Positions 31,657 through 41,197 of a stretch of 64,000 nucleotides of DNA are shown one piece after another (position 1 is the first letter of the stretch; each line of letters starts with the position of its first letter). Origin of the DNA: Arenibacter echinorum (GTDB lineage Bacteria; Bacteroidota; Bacteroidia; Flavobacteriales; Flavobacteriaceae); NCBI RefSeq assembly GCF_003259375.1, contig NZ_QLLN01000006.1:1-64000 (forward strand). Direction: 5' to 3'. The notes below the pieces were generated by a model that searched no databases, had not been told where the DNA came from, and worked only from the letters and a program-made list of their open reading frames with translations. Made by a program: the position numbers and the translations under genes.

Positions 31657-32235
31657 GTGGAAAATACATTGGTGGAAATGATGTCAGGTTTTATTGACTT
31701 GAACAATGATGAAAAACAAGGGATTTTAGAAGCTTTTCCTATTAGAACGTATACAAAAGGCACAAGTTTGCTCAAACAGGGGCAAATTGCCAAAGATGCT
31801 TTTGTAGTAATAAAAGGTTGCATAAGAGAATATTCAATTGACGATGGTGAAGAAATAACATCCGAGTTTTATACTGAATTTCAATCTGCCGTGAATTTTG
31901 ACAGCATGACCAATAACAAACCTTCTAAATGTTATTTTACTTGTACTGAGGATACTACTGTAGCCATTATGAACGCTGAAAAAGAAACTGCATTATATAA
32001 AAGATTCCCTCGATTTGGTGAAGTTTGTCGTGTGGAAATGGAAAAAATACTAGGAGCAAGTCAAGAAAAACTAACTGATTTTAAAAAATCAACTCCAAAA
32101 GGTCGTTATTTAAATTTATTGAAAGAAAGGCCCGACCTAATAAATAGAGTACCTCAATATCAAATAGCAAGCTATCTTGGAATTAAGTCAGAAACCCTAA
32201 GTCGGATTCGGAGTAGAATTGCTACAATGGATTAA
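31657..32235 (+). CDS. Crp/Fnr-family transcription regulator 4
   Basis: The 192-residue protein starts at GTG 31657. It has the beta-roll (YTKGTSLLKQGQIAKDAFVV) and the short terminal helix-turn-helix IASYLGIKSETLSRIRSRIA. Its recognition helix is closest to regulator 3 (SLSRIRKE versus TLSRIRSR). Unlike the other four it is followed by a gene on the opposite strand, with which its end overlaps by four bases, and no matching operator was found beside it. Confidence 0.87.
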   Translation: MENTLVEMMSGFIDLNNDEKQGILEAFPIRTYTKGTSLLKQGQIAKDAFVVIKGCIREYSIDDGEEITSEFYTEFQSAVNFDSMTNNKPSKCYFTCTEDTTVAIMNAEKETALYKRFPRFGEVCRVEMEKILGASQEKLTDFKKSTPKGRYLNLLKERPDLINRVPQYQIASYLGIKSETLSRIRSRIATMD

Positions 32236-32900
32236 TTAATTTTCTGTGCCACAACATAGTATTCTGTAGCTGGTTTATCTATTAAGATATCCGTCTCAAT
32301 TATTTTAAAACCACAATCCGTAATCATTTCTTCCAATTCCAACATTGTTACGAATTTTAAATAAGGGAGAATTTTCAGCTTTTTCAAAATGAGTATTATA
32401 CTGCCGGACAATACCCCTACAAATGTCCGCTTTTCTTTTAAACAAGCCGTTGAAGTAATAATCAAACCCCCTGCTTTTAGTAAGTCATTCATTCGATTTA
32501 AAACCTTTTCAATATCTTCAAAATACAATAGAATATTTAAGGCTAAAATAGTATCAAAGCTCTTGCATTTATAATTTTTGTCAAAAAGGGTTGTTTGCGA
32601 AAATGTAATATTTTCAATTTGGTTATTTAGTGCTTTTTCTCTTGCTGCACTTATCATTTTAGATGATATATCAAAAGCCTGTATCTCCTTAACCTTATTG
32701 GAAAATTCGATAGCATATAGGCCGGTAGCGCAACCAAAATCGAGAACAGTATCAAAGTTTTTAAAATACTTTGGACTTTTGCTTAGAATTAGATTGTAGG
32801 CATTATCCATAGCTTTTTTATCATAATTCTCGGATAGTTTGTTCCAGAAATGTTCTGAACTTTTCATTTCATTATTTTTTAAATTAGAATTTAAAGCCAA
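32232..32900 (-). CDS. Class I SAM-dependent methyltransferase
   Basis: The 222-residue protein has motif I in VLDFGCATGLYAIEF and motif II/III region IQAFDISSKMISAARE, then FDTILALNILLYFEDIEKVL, the normal order for small-molecule methyltransferases. Upstream on the minus strand a good -7 box TATATTTG lies at 32916-32923. The substrate is not indicated. Its 3' end overlaps that of regulator 4 (convergent genes). Confidence 0.87.
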   Translation of the reverse strand: MALNSNLKNNEMKSSEHFWNKLSENYDKKAMDNAYNLILSKSPKYFKNFDTVLDFGCATGLYAIEFSNKVKEIQAFDISSKMISAAREKALNNQIENITFSQTTLFDKNYKCKSFDTILALNILLYFEDIEKVLNRMNDLLKAGGLIITSTACLKEKRTFVGVLSGSIILILKKLKILPYLKFVTMLELEEMITDCGFKIIETDILIDKPATEYYVVAQKIN

Positions 32901-33274
32901 AGTTTAAACTTGGTTCAAATATATGTTTTGGTTTTCCTTCTTCTATTTTTTCAAAATCTCAAGGGAAGTTAGTATCAATAGGCCAATATTTAAGTGCGTA
33001 CGCCGGTTCTACAAAGAAACGTTCATTAAAATCATCGATAATTTTACCTTTAAATTCATAGTTTTATGTTGCTTAGAAAATCATTTCTACAAATTTAGGT
33101 TCTCATTTTACCTTATTCATTGACTATAGTCAAGAAATGAAAAAAGGAAGAATAATGCCATAGAGCAATGTTAATTGATAGTATCTGTTTTGGTAATAAG
33201 CCCACCCCACTACTCCTACCGCTGTCGGCCTACCTTGCCGTGCCAGTTGTGTACAGTTTTGAAAAAAATACAAA
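32901..33274. other. 374-bp gap with the methyltransferase promoter
   Basis: The minus-strand -7 box TATATTTG (32916-32923) belongs to the methyltransferase gene. ATTTT-TTC-AAAAT at 32945-32957 is an A/T-rich dyad of low weight. The remaining sequence has no gene that I can support. Confidence 0.35.
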
Positions 33275-33439
33275 ATGGATAAAAAAATTGGACTAAAAGG
33301 TGCTATTGCCATTGTTACCGTCGGCAATGTACCTTTTAAACAAATTTTAGATGCCCAAGATCATGTTTTTGCCAAAAATGCAGAAACAAGCTTGGGACAA
33401 ATTGGATTTACCACTGTGCAGGGCAAGGTCGAAAACTAA
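33275..33439 (+). CDS. Short unknown open frame (54 codons), possibly a gene fragment
   Basis: ATG 33275 opens MDKKIGLKGAIAIVTVGNVP and ends with FTTVQGKVEN at TAA 33437-33439. The composition and the ordered strands look protein-like, but I recognise no family. It could be the tail of a larger gene that has lost its front. No promoter is evident. It precedes the SDR gene by about 210 bases. Confidence 0.25.
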   Translation: MDKKIGLKGAIAIVTVGNVPFKQILDAQDHVFAKNAETSLGQIGFTTVQGKVEN

Positions 33440-33562
33440 ATACTGTTTTAAGCCTGGATGCTAATATACTTACGGGCTTATAAGCATTATCTGTAGCGAT
33501 TCGAATACCAAAATCATTGCCATGACGATGCCAACAATATGAAATTACGTACCTTGTTGTTT

Positions 33563-33570
33563 TATATTTG
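33563..33570 (+). promoter_or_regulatory. -7 box of the SDR gene
   Basis: TATATTTG matches the Bacteroidota -7 consensus TAnnTTTG exactly and lies 78 bases before ATG 33649. No clear -33 TTG at the ideal distance was identified, and no dyad stands at the Crp spacing. Confidence 0.4.
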
Positions 33571-33648
33571 TACAAGCAAAAGTATGCAGTTCAAAGTGAC
33601 AAGTATTAATTTCACTACGATTATCAACTCTTCTTATATTGGAACAAA

Positions 33649-34419
33649 ATGAAAAACGATAATAAATTAAAAGGAAAGAACATTCTAATCACCGCTGGTG
33701 CCCAAGGTATTGGTGAATCAATCACCAGACACTTCATTGATAGTGGAGCCAATGTTGCCATCCACTATTTTTCCAGTGCCGATACCGCGGACCAATTAGC
33801 GGAATATGCAATTGGTAAAGGACAAAAGGCGGTTGCTATAAGTGGTGACCTAACAAAGGAGGCCGATGCGAATGCATTGGTGGAAAAAACAGTAAAAGCG
33901 TTTGGTGGTCTGGACATACTGATCAATAATGCAGGTTCACTTGTTGCCCGTAAAATGCTGAGCGAAATGGAGGCCGAATTCTGGCACAAAGTAATGGATA
34001 TAAACCTTACCTCCATGATGTTCGTAACACGAGCTGCGGCTCCTTTTCTAGCCAAAAATGACAATAGTAGTATTGTTAATTTGGCATCACTTGCCGGGCG
34101 AAAAGGAGGTCACCCGGGATCGTTGGCTTATTCTACCAGCAAAGGTGCTATCCTTACATTTACGCGGGCACTCTCAGCCGAATTGGGACCTCAAGGTACT
34201 CGGGTCAACGCGGTTGCTCCAGGTCTTATCCTTGGTACTTCATTTCACAACACTCATACGACAAAAGAATCAGCGGCTGCAACAACGGCAAGTATTCCAA
34301 TCCAACGAGCAGGTAACGCAGATGACGTGGCGCGGGCAGTATTATTTCTGGCTTCCGAATACGACGGCTTTATTACCGGTGCTACCCTGGACATCAATGG
34401 CGGCGTCTACAATATGTAG
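33649..34419 (+). CDS. SDR-family NAD(P)-dependent oxidoreductase
   Basis: The 256-residue protein is a classical short-chain dehydrogenase. The cofactor loop is ITAGAQGIG (14-22), followed by NNAG at 93-96 and the catalytic S147, Y161 and K165 in YSTSKGA. The fragment VNAVAPGLILGTSFH and the C-terminal FITGATLDINGGVYNM complete the fold. It resembles 3-oxoacyl-ACP reductase or glucose dehydrogenase-like members; no substrate is fixed. The RbsD/FucU gene downstream suggests sugar metabolism. Confidence 0.9.
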   Translation: MKNDNKLKGKNILITAGAQGIGESITRHFIDSGANVAIHYFSSADTADQLAEYAIGKGQKAVAISGDLTKEADANALVEKTVKAFGGLDILINNAGSLVARKMLSEMEAEFWHKVMDINLTSMMFVTRAAAPFLAKNDNSSIVNLASLAGRKGGHPGSLAYSTSKGAILTFTRALSAELGPQGTRVNAVAPGLILGTSFHNTHTTKESAAATTASIPIQRAGNADDVARAVLFLASEYDGFITGATLDINGGVYNM

Positions 34420-34544
34420 GTCGTGCTAAATTTGAACGTGACCAGAAACTTAACCAAATGCAAGAGGTAGGTGAAAAACAGAAAATACTGGGAGCTAAAT
34501 AACACCCCGTGTTTTAATATTAATTTTTTTTTAAGGATAAGTTT

Positions 34545-34979
34545 ATGTTAAAGACTCCGGTAATACATCCTACAATCATGGAAGTGCTTGCCCGTTCAGG
34601 GCATTTTGCACAAGTAGTCATTGCTGACGGAAATTTACCGGTCGCTGCCATGACAGGTCCAAACTCCACCACTGTACACCTCAACTTTCGTCCGGGACTA
34701 TTGGACGCACTCACGGTGCTTGAAGGTATTCTGGAAGTCTGCCCTGTTCAAGGTGCTATCGTCATGGAAAAGCCTGCAGAAGCAAGCGCCGAAATACACG
34801 ATGCTTATAAAAAATTATTGGGTGATGTAAGTTGGGAAAGCATGGAACGCTGGGCTTTCTACGATAAAATCAGGGAACCTACCACCACATTGATTATTCA
34901 AACCGGTGAACAGCGCCGCTTCGCCAATTTGATCCTTATTGTTGGTGTTGTAAAAATGGCCGAAGAAACTAACTTTTAG
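34545..34979 (+). CDS. RbsD/FucU-family sugar mutarotase-like protein
   Basis: The 144-residue protein fits the RbsD/FucU group: HPTIMEVLARSGHFAQVVIA with H20 and D28, PNSTTVHLNFRPGLLDALTV, and EQRRFANLILIVGV at the end. FucU interconverts fucose anomers and RbsD ribose forms. The match is clear at fold level but does not tell ribose from fucose. It follows the SDR gene by about 125 bases. An A/T tract precedes the start. Confidence 0.82.
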   Translation: MLKTPVIHPTIMEVLARSGHFAQVVIADGNLPVAAMTGPNSTTVHLNFRPGLLDALTVLEGILEVCPVQGAIVMEKPAEASAEIHDAYKKLLGDVSWESMERWAFYDKIREPTTTLIIQTGEQRRFANLILIVGVVKMAEETNF

Positions 34980-35093
34980 GAACTTGACGCTCAGCTAACA
35001 GTAAATGAGCTTTCTGATCTAAGTGAGAAAAAACCCCATTCACCAACAATGTGCACATTTAAGAAATTAGGATAGCCAATTTGAAAAAATATT

Positions 35094-35651
35094 ATGGAAA
35101 TTGAATATCTACATAGCGTAAGGAAGCAATTTGAGTATTACAAATCCCTTGGAGAGAAAACCCTTGAACAACTAAACGAAAAAGACCTCTTTTGGCAATA
35201 TAACGAAGAGTCCAATTGCATAGCAATTATGGTCAACCACCTTTGGGGAAACATGAAATCGCGCTGGACAGATTTTTTAACCACGGACGGAGAAAAGGAA
35301 TGGCGTAATCGTGATTCGGAATTTGAATCCGAAATAAAATCAAAAGTTGAACTACTTTCAAAATGGAATGATGGATGGAATTGCCTGTTTGAGGCACTAG
35401 CCTCTATTAATAAAGAAAATTTTGACACCAAGGTTTATATCAGGAACCAAGAGCATTCAATAATCGAGGCGATAAATAGACAATTGGCCCATTATTCCTA
35501 TCACATTGGACAAATAGTTTATATAGGCAAAATGATCAAAGGAAGTGAATGGAAAAGTTTGACTATTCCAAAAGGAAGATCAACAGAATTTAACCATGGG
35601 AAATTTTCTAAAGGAAAGCACAAAGGACATTTCTCCGACGACATAATTTAA
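35094..35651 (+). CDS. DUF1572 / DinB-like four-helix protein
   Basis: The 185-residue protein belongs to the DinB-like superfamily of the DUF1572 type. The blocks EYLHSVRKQFEYYKSLGEKT, CIAIMVNHLWGNMKSRW and INRQLAHYSYHIGQIVYIGK contain the three histidines that form the metal site (in VNHLWG, LAHYSYHIGQ). Members are metal-dependent and some act as thiol transferases. It starts a run with a nitrilase-like gene at 35703. Confidence 0.85.
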   Translation: MEIEYLHSVRKQFEYYKSLGEKTLEQLNEKDLFWQYNEESNCIAIMVNHLWGNMKSRWTDFLTTDGEKEWRNRDSEFESEIKSKVELLSKWNDGWNCLFEALASINKENFDTKVYIRNQEHSIIEAINRQLAHYSYHIGQIVYIGKMIKGSEWKSLTIPKGRSTEFNHGKFSKGKHKGHFSDDII

Positions 35652-35702
35652 AACCAAAAAAGGAACTTTAGTTGGAAAATTAATTTCGAAAAAACAAATA
35701 CA

Positions 35703-36449
35703 ATGAAAATTTGTGTTGCACAGACAAAATCGGAAAAAGGAAATATAAAGGCCAATATCCAAAACCATTTAAGGTGGATAGAACTTGCCGTTTCCGAAAA
35801 AACGGACTTGATCATTTTCCCTGAATTATCCTTGTTAAACTACGAACCGGAACTCGCAAAAGATTTTGCGACCGACCAAAATGATCTGAGATTGGACGTA
35901 TTTCAAGCAATTAGCGACACAAACAGCATTGCCATTGGTGTTGGTATACCTACCAAAATGGAATCCGAGATTTTAATTAGTATGGTTATTTTTCAGCCCA
36001 AGCAAGCACGACAAACTTATTCCAAACAAATTCTGCATCCGGACGAAAAGCCGTACTTTAATGAAGGAACCCAACAGACTATTTTGGCCATTAAGGACTC
36101 GAAAATTGCCCTAGCTATTTGTTACGAATCCTTACAGCCTGAACATTCCAAAAATGCACATGGAATGGGAGCAGAAATATATTTGGCGAGCGTAGCGAAA
36201 TCACAAGCGGGAATGGAAAAAGCGAATACGGACTATCCGAAAATAGCGGACAAATATTCAATGCCAGTTTTAATGGTCAATTGCATCGGGTATTGTAATA
36301 ATTCCCTGAGTGCGGGACAAACATCCATCTGGGACGCTAACGGAATTCTAATCGGACAACTCGATAGCCAAAGCGAGGGATTGTTAATCTATGATACGGT
36401 ATCAAAATCTACCTATTCTGTAAACCAGGCTCATAGACTTTCCAACTAA
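35703..36449 (+). CDS. Carbon-nitrogen hydrolase (nitrilase superfamily)
   Basis: The 248-residue protein has the catalytic triad of the superfamily: E41 in FPELSLLNY, K108 in YSKQILHPDE, and C140 in LAICYESLQ. It would hydrolyse an amide or nitrile C-N bond; the subgroup (omega-amidase, formamidase-like or N-carbamoylase) cannot be told. It starts 51 bases after the DinB-like gene and probably shares its transcript. Confidence 0.88.
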   Translation: MKICVAQTKSEKGNIKANIQNHLRWIELAVSEKTDLIIFPELSLLNYEPELAKDFATDQNDLRLDVFQAISDTNSIAIGVGIPTKMESEILISMVIFQPKQARQTYSKQILHPDEKPYFNEGTQQTILAIKDSKIALAICYESLQPEHSKNAHGMGAEIYLASVAKSQAGMEKANTDYPKIADKYSMPVLMVNCIGYCNNSLSAGQTSIWDANGILIGQLDSQSEGLLIYDTVSKSTYSVNQAHRLSN

Positions 36450-36618
36450 ATCACGTTACCTAAAATTAGAATGTCAAAACATACTTTCAATTCTAATAAA
36501 TGATCAGACTAGCGGAAGTTACTCCCTATTTAATATATTCAGACAAAACCGTAACTTACTTCCAAATTAATATTAGTCAGTAGTTGTTTACAAACAGCAA
36601 AAATAAAAAGCTAATAAA

Positions 36619-37047
36619 ATGGGTAACGTAAAAGTAAAAACTAACCCTAAAGTAGATGAGGTCTTTGCAAACTATCCTGATTTTGTTAGGGAAAAGATGC
36701 AGGCGTTACGGGAATTGGTTCTTGAAACAGCGGAAGAAACCGAAGGAGTTTACAAACTGGAAGAAACCCTGAAATGGGGAGAACCAAGTTTTGTAACCAA
36801 AGATGGTAGTACCTTGCGCATGGACTGGAAAGAAAAAACACCCGATAAGTACGCCATGTATTTTCATTGCACAAGTAGGTTGGTAGATACATTTAGATTG
36901 GTTTTCAATCACAAATTTCAATACGAAGGTAAACGGGCCATAGTTTTTCAATTAAATCAGACAATCCCAAAAGAAGAATTGAAGGAATGTATTAAAGCTT
37001 CATTGACCTATCACAAAGTAAAGGAATTGATTACGTTGGGAATTTGA
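36619..37047 (+). CDS. DUF1801 protein
   Basis: The 142-residue protein belongs to DUF1801: VFANYPDFVREKMQALRELV, ETAEETEGVYKLEETLKWGE, PSFVTKDGSTLRMDWKEKTP, and FQLNQTIPKEELKECIKASL. Members are small cytosolic proteins of unknown function, sometimes called YdeI-like. It is an intact relative of the broken gene at 28672. Confidence 0.85.
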   Translation: MGNVKVKTNPKVDEVFANYPDFVREKMQALRELVLETAEETEGVYKLEETLKWGEPSFVTKDGSTLRMDWKEKTPDKYAMYFHCTSRLVDTFRLVFNHKFQYEGKRAIVFQLNQTIPKEELKECIKASLTYHKVKELITLGI

Positions 37048-37260
37048 GTCATTAAGAGAGAAGAAAGTAAATTCAGTAATCTCCATATAATAAACACTTA
37101 TAAATATAATGATGCTAATCTTATAAGGAAGTCGAGAGGTTTTAGACTATTATAGCATTAATATGAGGTCTCGCACGATGGCTATCGGAATGCGCCTAAC
37201 TGATTATCCATAACAACTCATAAACAATATATATTTAATTGAACACCTGTTGTTTATGTG

Positions 37261-38490
37261 CTACATTTCGGCCAGTATCTTATAAACAAGAAAAACAATG
37301 CATAGCAGGGCTGCAAACAATGGCAGTAAAAACCTCCGGTTTCCCCAACATTTCTCCTTGCCATAATCGTTAATGGCCAATTTGGTCTGTGAGAGATTTA
37401 CCATTGTAAAAACACTTATGACTACATAGCTTGTAGCATTGGCCAGTTCAACAATAGGAACAAAAATGGCGAGAACAACAATCCCAATGGCTATAGCAAT
37501 GGTGGCCAGTAATGGAGTACGATACTTCTTATGTACTTGATGAAACAATTTGGGTGCGCTGTTCTGCCCGGCCATTCCATATAGAACCCTTGAACCCATT
37601 ATTACCTGTGCCAATACTCCATTTAAAACAGCAACCAAACTAATGATACTTATAATATAGGCATAATGTGGCCCTTTATTCGCAACTATTTCCGCCATTG
37701 GAGCATCGGTGGCAATAAGTTCGTTCAGTGGCAAGGCAATCACGGCGACTATGGCGACGGCTATATACAGGAACAAGGCTACGAACAAACTGCCCATTAT
37801 AGCTATAGGCATGCTCTTTTTCGGGTCTTTGGCCTCCTCGGCAACATTTGCCAAATCTTCAAACCCAACAAAGGCATAGAAGGCCAGAAACGCACCCTGA
37901 AACACAGCGAATATATCATAACCAGGTGCCATAATGAACATTTGGGAAAACTGTGAAGTGAATTTCTCCAAATCTATACCTGCCACAAAAATGACAAATA
38001 GTAACCCCCCTACCTCAATCAGTGTTATTAATCCGATCACGTTTAAAGACTCCCCAATACCCCGGATGGCAAGTAAACAAAGTAGTGTCATACTAACAAT
38101 GATCACAATAGCATCGGGAAATTCTATAAACACGTCCAAGTAGCCAACAAATCCTTTGAGAATGGCAGCAGCGGAAATGAACCCTGTAAATATTACCCCC
38201 CACCCCACCAAAGAGGCCAATCGTTTTGAATTGAATGCCTTATTTACATAGATTATCTCCCCACCACTTTTCGGAAACCGCGGTGCAAGAAGGGAATAGG
38301 AATATGCGGTCAATCCTGCCAAAACCCCGGCAAGAAGGAAGGAAAGAGGAGCCAGTGTTCCAGAATATCCAGCTACTTTGCCCACCAGCACATAAATACC
38401 TGCTCCCAGCATGGTCCCAACTCCGTATAGGAGTATTTGCATTGTACCCAGTTGTTTCTTTAACCCAACCTCTTCCTTTTCATTCTTCAT
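37261..38490 (-). CDS. APC-family amino acid permease
   Basis: The 409-residue protein has about 11-12 membrane segments. The first helix carries GTMLGAGIYVLVGKVAGYSG, the substrate/sodium-site signature of APC permeases, and FPKSGGEIIYVNKAFN follows. GFEDLANVAEEAKDPKKSMP identifies the cationic or general amino acid branch. It probably imports amino acids by proton or sodium symport. It is the first of a minus-strand run of transport and stress genes. Confidence 0.9.
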   Translation of the reverse strand: MKNEKEEVGLKKQLGTMQILLYGVGTMLGAGIYVLVGKVAGYSGTLAPLSFLLAGVLAGLTAYSYSLLAPRFPKSGGEIIYVNKAFNSKRLASLVGWGVIFTGFISAAAILKGFVGYLDVFIEFPDAIVIIVSMTLLCLLAIRGIGESLNVIGLITLIEVGGLLFVIFVAGIDLEKFTSQFSQMFIMAPGYDIFAVFQGAFLAFYAFVGFEDLANVAEEAKDPKKSMPIAIMGSLFVALFLYIAVAIVAVIALPLNELIATDAPMAEIVANKGPHYAYIISIISLVAVLNGVLAQVIMGSRVLYGMAGQNSAPKLFHQVHKKYRTPLLATIAIAIGIVVLAIFVPIVELANATSYVVISVFTMVNLSQTKLAINDYGKEKCWGNRRFLLPLFAALLCIVFLVYKILAEM

Positions 38491-38541
38491 GCCTGCAAGT
38501 TTTCATTTTATTTTAGGTGATTAAAGTGATTCCATTACTTT

Positions 38542-39810
38542 CTAACCGGGATTGACTTCCTTTTTCCCAATTCCCAAGCGCCGTGCTTGGATTCCAATTA
38601 ATGGCCCAGCGAGGATTGAGGACAGTAGCGCTGAAAATACTATAGCGACGAATATTGCTTGTCCAATTAGCTGTAGTTCAATGGCCAGTGTAGCAACCAC
38701 AATCTCCATGGCTCCTCCCGGAATAAAGATCAAGCCCATCAAAATAGATGTTTGTTGGGATTGTTTGCCCAATTTTGCTCCTAACCAGGCCCCTCCAAAT
38801 TTACCTAAAATGGCCACCATACAGAATATTAGGGTTGGCCATAATTCCAGTCCGGCCAAAAAGTCGATTTTAATACCAAGTGTCGCAAAAAAGAGGGGTA
38901 CAAAGATAGCGTGCAAGGTATCCGAGACACTATTGCGAAGATCCTCTGTTACCCTTTTGGCACTACCGGCCATGGTACCGGCAAGGAAGAATCCCAGAAT
39001 GGCATGAATTCCCATCCACTGCGTGATGGCTCCACAGAGCAGACCAACACTGACTATTAGGGTCTGTGCTGCTGCGGGCTGTGGTAATGAAGTGGCTTCG
39101 ACACGCTTTATCGCAAAATTCAACACCTTGGCCCCAACGGCAATACTTATAACAATAAAGACTATCACAAGCAATGCCCTACCGCCCAGATCAATGAAGC
39201 TCATTTCATGGGCCGTTACCAATGAGATAACCACAGTAAACAATAACCATCCAAAAATATCATTGATTGCACAGGCCGAAAGGGCAAGGGACGCTTGTGG
39301 CGTTTTACTAATTCCAAGATCGCCCAGGGCACGTGCCACGACCGAGATGGCAGTGATAGAACATGCTACGGACAAAAATAAAGGGAAGGTGATTCCCGTA
39401 GCTGCTTCTCCCCAATAAATAGGGTCATAAGCACTAAAAATTGGATAGCCAATAGCAATGGGAAACAACACCCCGACAATGCCGATTAAAATGGACGAAC
39501 GACCACTACGTAACGCATGTCCCACATTTACGTGAAACCCTGAAGATAACAAAAGAAAAAAGACCCCTAGCCAAGAAACAGTTTCCAGCATTATGTATTG
39601 GGGTTCACTATCTGGAAACAGCATGTTTTGTAAGTCTGGCGATACCCGTCCAAGTAGGGTTGGCCCCAAAATAACGCCAGCTAAAATTTCACCAGCCAAG
39701 GCCGGTATCTTTAAGGATTCACAGATAACACCAAGAGTTCGTGCAACCCCAAGAAGTACAAGGATCTGCACAATAAAAAGTAGGATGTGGCTTTCGTTGA
39801 GGTAATGCAT
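38542..39810 (-). CDS. Cation:proton antiporter (CPA2 family, KefB/NapA-like)
   Basis: The 422-residue protein is a CPA2 antiporter with about 12 membrane helices. It has LKIPALAGEILAGVILGPTL, the discontinuous helix SITAISVVARALGDLGISKT and the conserved ALSACAINDIFGWLLF containing the ND pair of the ion site. No RCK/TrkA domain is present at the C-terminus. It exchanges Na+ or K+ for protons and serves pH or salt homeostasis. A palindrome lies upstream at 39872-39886. Confidence 0.9.
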   Translation of the reverse strand: MHYLNESHILLFIVQILVLLGVARTLGVICESLKIPALAGEILAGVILGPTLLGRVSPDLQNMLFPDSEPQYIMLETVSWLGVFFLLLSSGFHVNVGHALRSGRSSILIGIVGVLFPIAIGYPIFSAYDPIYWGEAATGITFPLFLSVACSITAISVVARALGDLGISKTPQASLALSACAINDIFGWLLFTVVISLVTAHEMSFIDLGGRALLVIVFIVISIAVGAKVLNFAIKRVEATSLPQPAAAQTLIVSVGLLCGAITQWMGIHAILGFFLAGTMAGSAKRVTEDLRNSVSDTLHAIFVPLFFATLGIKIDFLAGLELWPTLIFCMVAILGKFGGAWLGAKLGKQSQQTSILMGLIFIPGGAMEIVVATLAIELQLIGQAIFVAIVFSALLSSILAGPLIGIQARRLGIGKKEVNPG

Positions 39811-39871
39811 ATCAATATTTTAGCCTATTGTAGTCATATTAGAGTATACTAAGTGCCATTCATAAATGCAC

Positions 39872-39886
39872 TTGGCAGATTGCCAA
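39872..39886. promoter_or_regulatory. Palindrome TTGGCA-GAT-TGCCAA upstream of the antiporter gene
   Basis: A perfect six-pair dyad with a three-base spacer lies about 60 bases upstream of the antiporter start (minus strand). It could be an operator. Its right part also resembles the left arm of the array elements (CCAACACCATAT), but no right arm is found downstream. Confidence 0.35.
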
Positions 39887-40077
39887 CACCATATCTCCGG
39901 TAGTCCAATTTTCCCTTTATCTGTTATTTTGATACCATTAAATTCACTGAAGCGAAACCTCCAATTTTACTTAGACTATCCTTGATTGGTTTTAGTTCCG
40001 AACTGCACCTACCTATACCTAAAACTGGGTCAAAACAGTAACACTATTTAATACGGGAAAAATGTTTTGTTCAAGGT

Positions 40078-40902
40078 TTATGCCTCCTTTTGAAAAGTAA
40101 AAAGTGGTATTCTAGTTTGAAATGCCGTATTTTGGGTGACGCTCTGTTGAAATACCTTTTCTATGAAGTTGGTATGGTGGGTAAACATGATTACCATATC
40201 TGCGTCAACATCGGCCACAAACTTATTGATGCCCAATACAACGGAGCTGATTTTTAGTTCGGTCATTTTAATTTTTTGATAGGAAAAATCTTTTATCAAA
40301 CTCTTTTCCTTTTGTTGCAGGTCTCCTTCAAAACCCTCATCCGCCTTATCTATATGAAGGATTTGAATCCATGCATTCATTAATTTTGCGAAAGGGATAA
40401 TTAAATCAAGCTCTTTCTCAAGATTGTAAAAGTCGCTGGAGTATACAATATTTTTGATACCCTTATATCGGGCAAATTCAGGAATGGTCAGTACTGGGAT
40501 ACTACTGTTCTCTATTATACTGGCGGCATTACTACCAAAGAGAATCTTTTTAAGCCCACTGGCACCTTTTGTTCCAATACATACAATATCGATATCATTT
40601 TTAAGCGCGGTCGTTTCTACATATTTTCCTATGGACGTACCAGAAGTAATTTCATAGCTTATATCAATCTTATGGGTATTATCTTTTTCAATAGATGCCA
40701 AAAGTTCTTTCATTGCCCTTTCGGAACTAGCTTTTATAGCCTCTTGAAGCTTATTGGAACCCACTCTGGCCCTTGAAGGGGCACTGGTATCTATTACGTG
40801 AAGTAGTTTAAGTTCTACCTCTAGGTCCTTGCTCATATCTACAGCATACTGGATCGCTACCTTGGATAATTCTGAAAAATCTGTTGGGATTAAAATTCTC
40901 AT
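40078..40902 (-). CDS. Universal stress protein (two UspA domains)
   Basis: The 274-residue protein carries two UspA folds, typical for tandem USPs. The first begins MRILIPTDFSELSKVAIQYA and has the nucleotide loop GTKGASGLKKILFGSNAASI with IPVLTIP. The second begins at about 150 with KNIVYSSDFYNLEKELDLII and has a degenerate nucleotide loop. It probably binds ATP and supports stress tolerance. The neighbouring USP gene and the antiporter suggest a stress and ion-homeostasis group. Confidence 0.88.
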   Translation of the reverse strand: MRILIPTDFSELSKVAIQYAVDMSKDLEVELKLLHVIDTSAPSRARVGSNKLQEAIKASSERAMKELLASIEKDNTHKIDISYEITSGTSIGKYVETTALKNDIDIVCIGTKGASGLKKILFGSNAASIIENSSIPVLTIPEFARYKGIKNIVYSSDFYNLEKELDLIIPFAKLMNAWIQILHIDKADEGFEGDLQQKEKSLIKDFSYQKIKMTELKISSVVLGINKFVADVDADMVIMFTHHTNFIEKVFQQSVTQNTAFQTRIPLFTFQKEA

Positions 40903-41197
40903 ATAAAAACTGTTTTAGGTTTATACTTTAAAAATATCCAACTCCTGGGTCAAATAATATGATATTGGTCATCCCTAGAAATAATATAACACAGACCCAT
41001 TTATCCTAAAATCCTTCTACATACCTATATTAGAACTGCTATATAAAATGTTGTGGTCTTTTTAATGAACTCCAAATGTATGCAGTTAAAGCTTCCTGTT
41101 GACTTCTATTGTAGTGCATAACACTCCCCTTTAACCGTATTATGCGCAACTACGCACATTGCCCAATTCCTGAGAGTCCATCATAGTACTCCTATCA

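Noticed and set aside
32916-32960. Operator for regulator 4 at the standard spacing upstream of the methyltransferase
   Set aside because: The 16 bases at the expected place do not form a dyad; the nearby ATTTT-TTC-AAAAT is A/T-rich and off by one to two bases.
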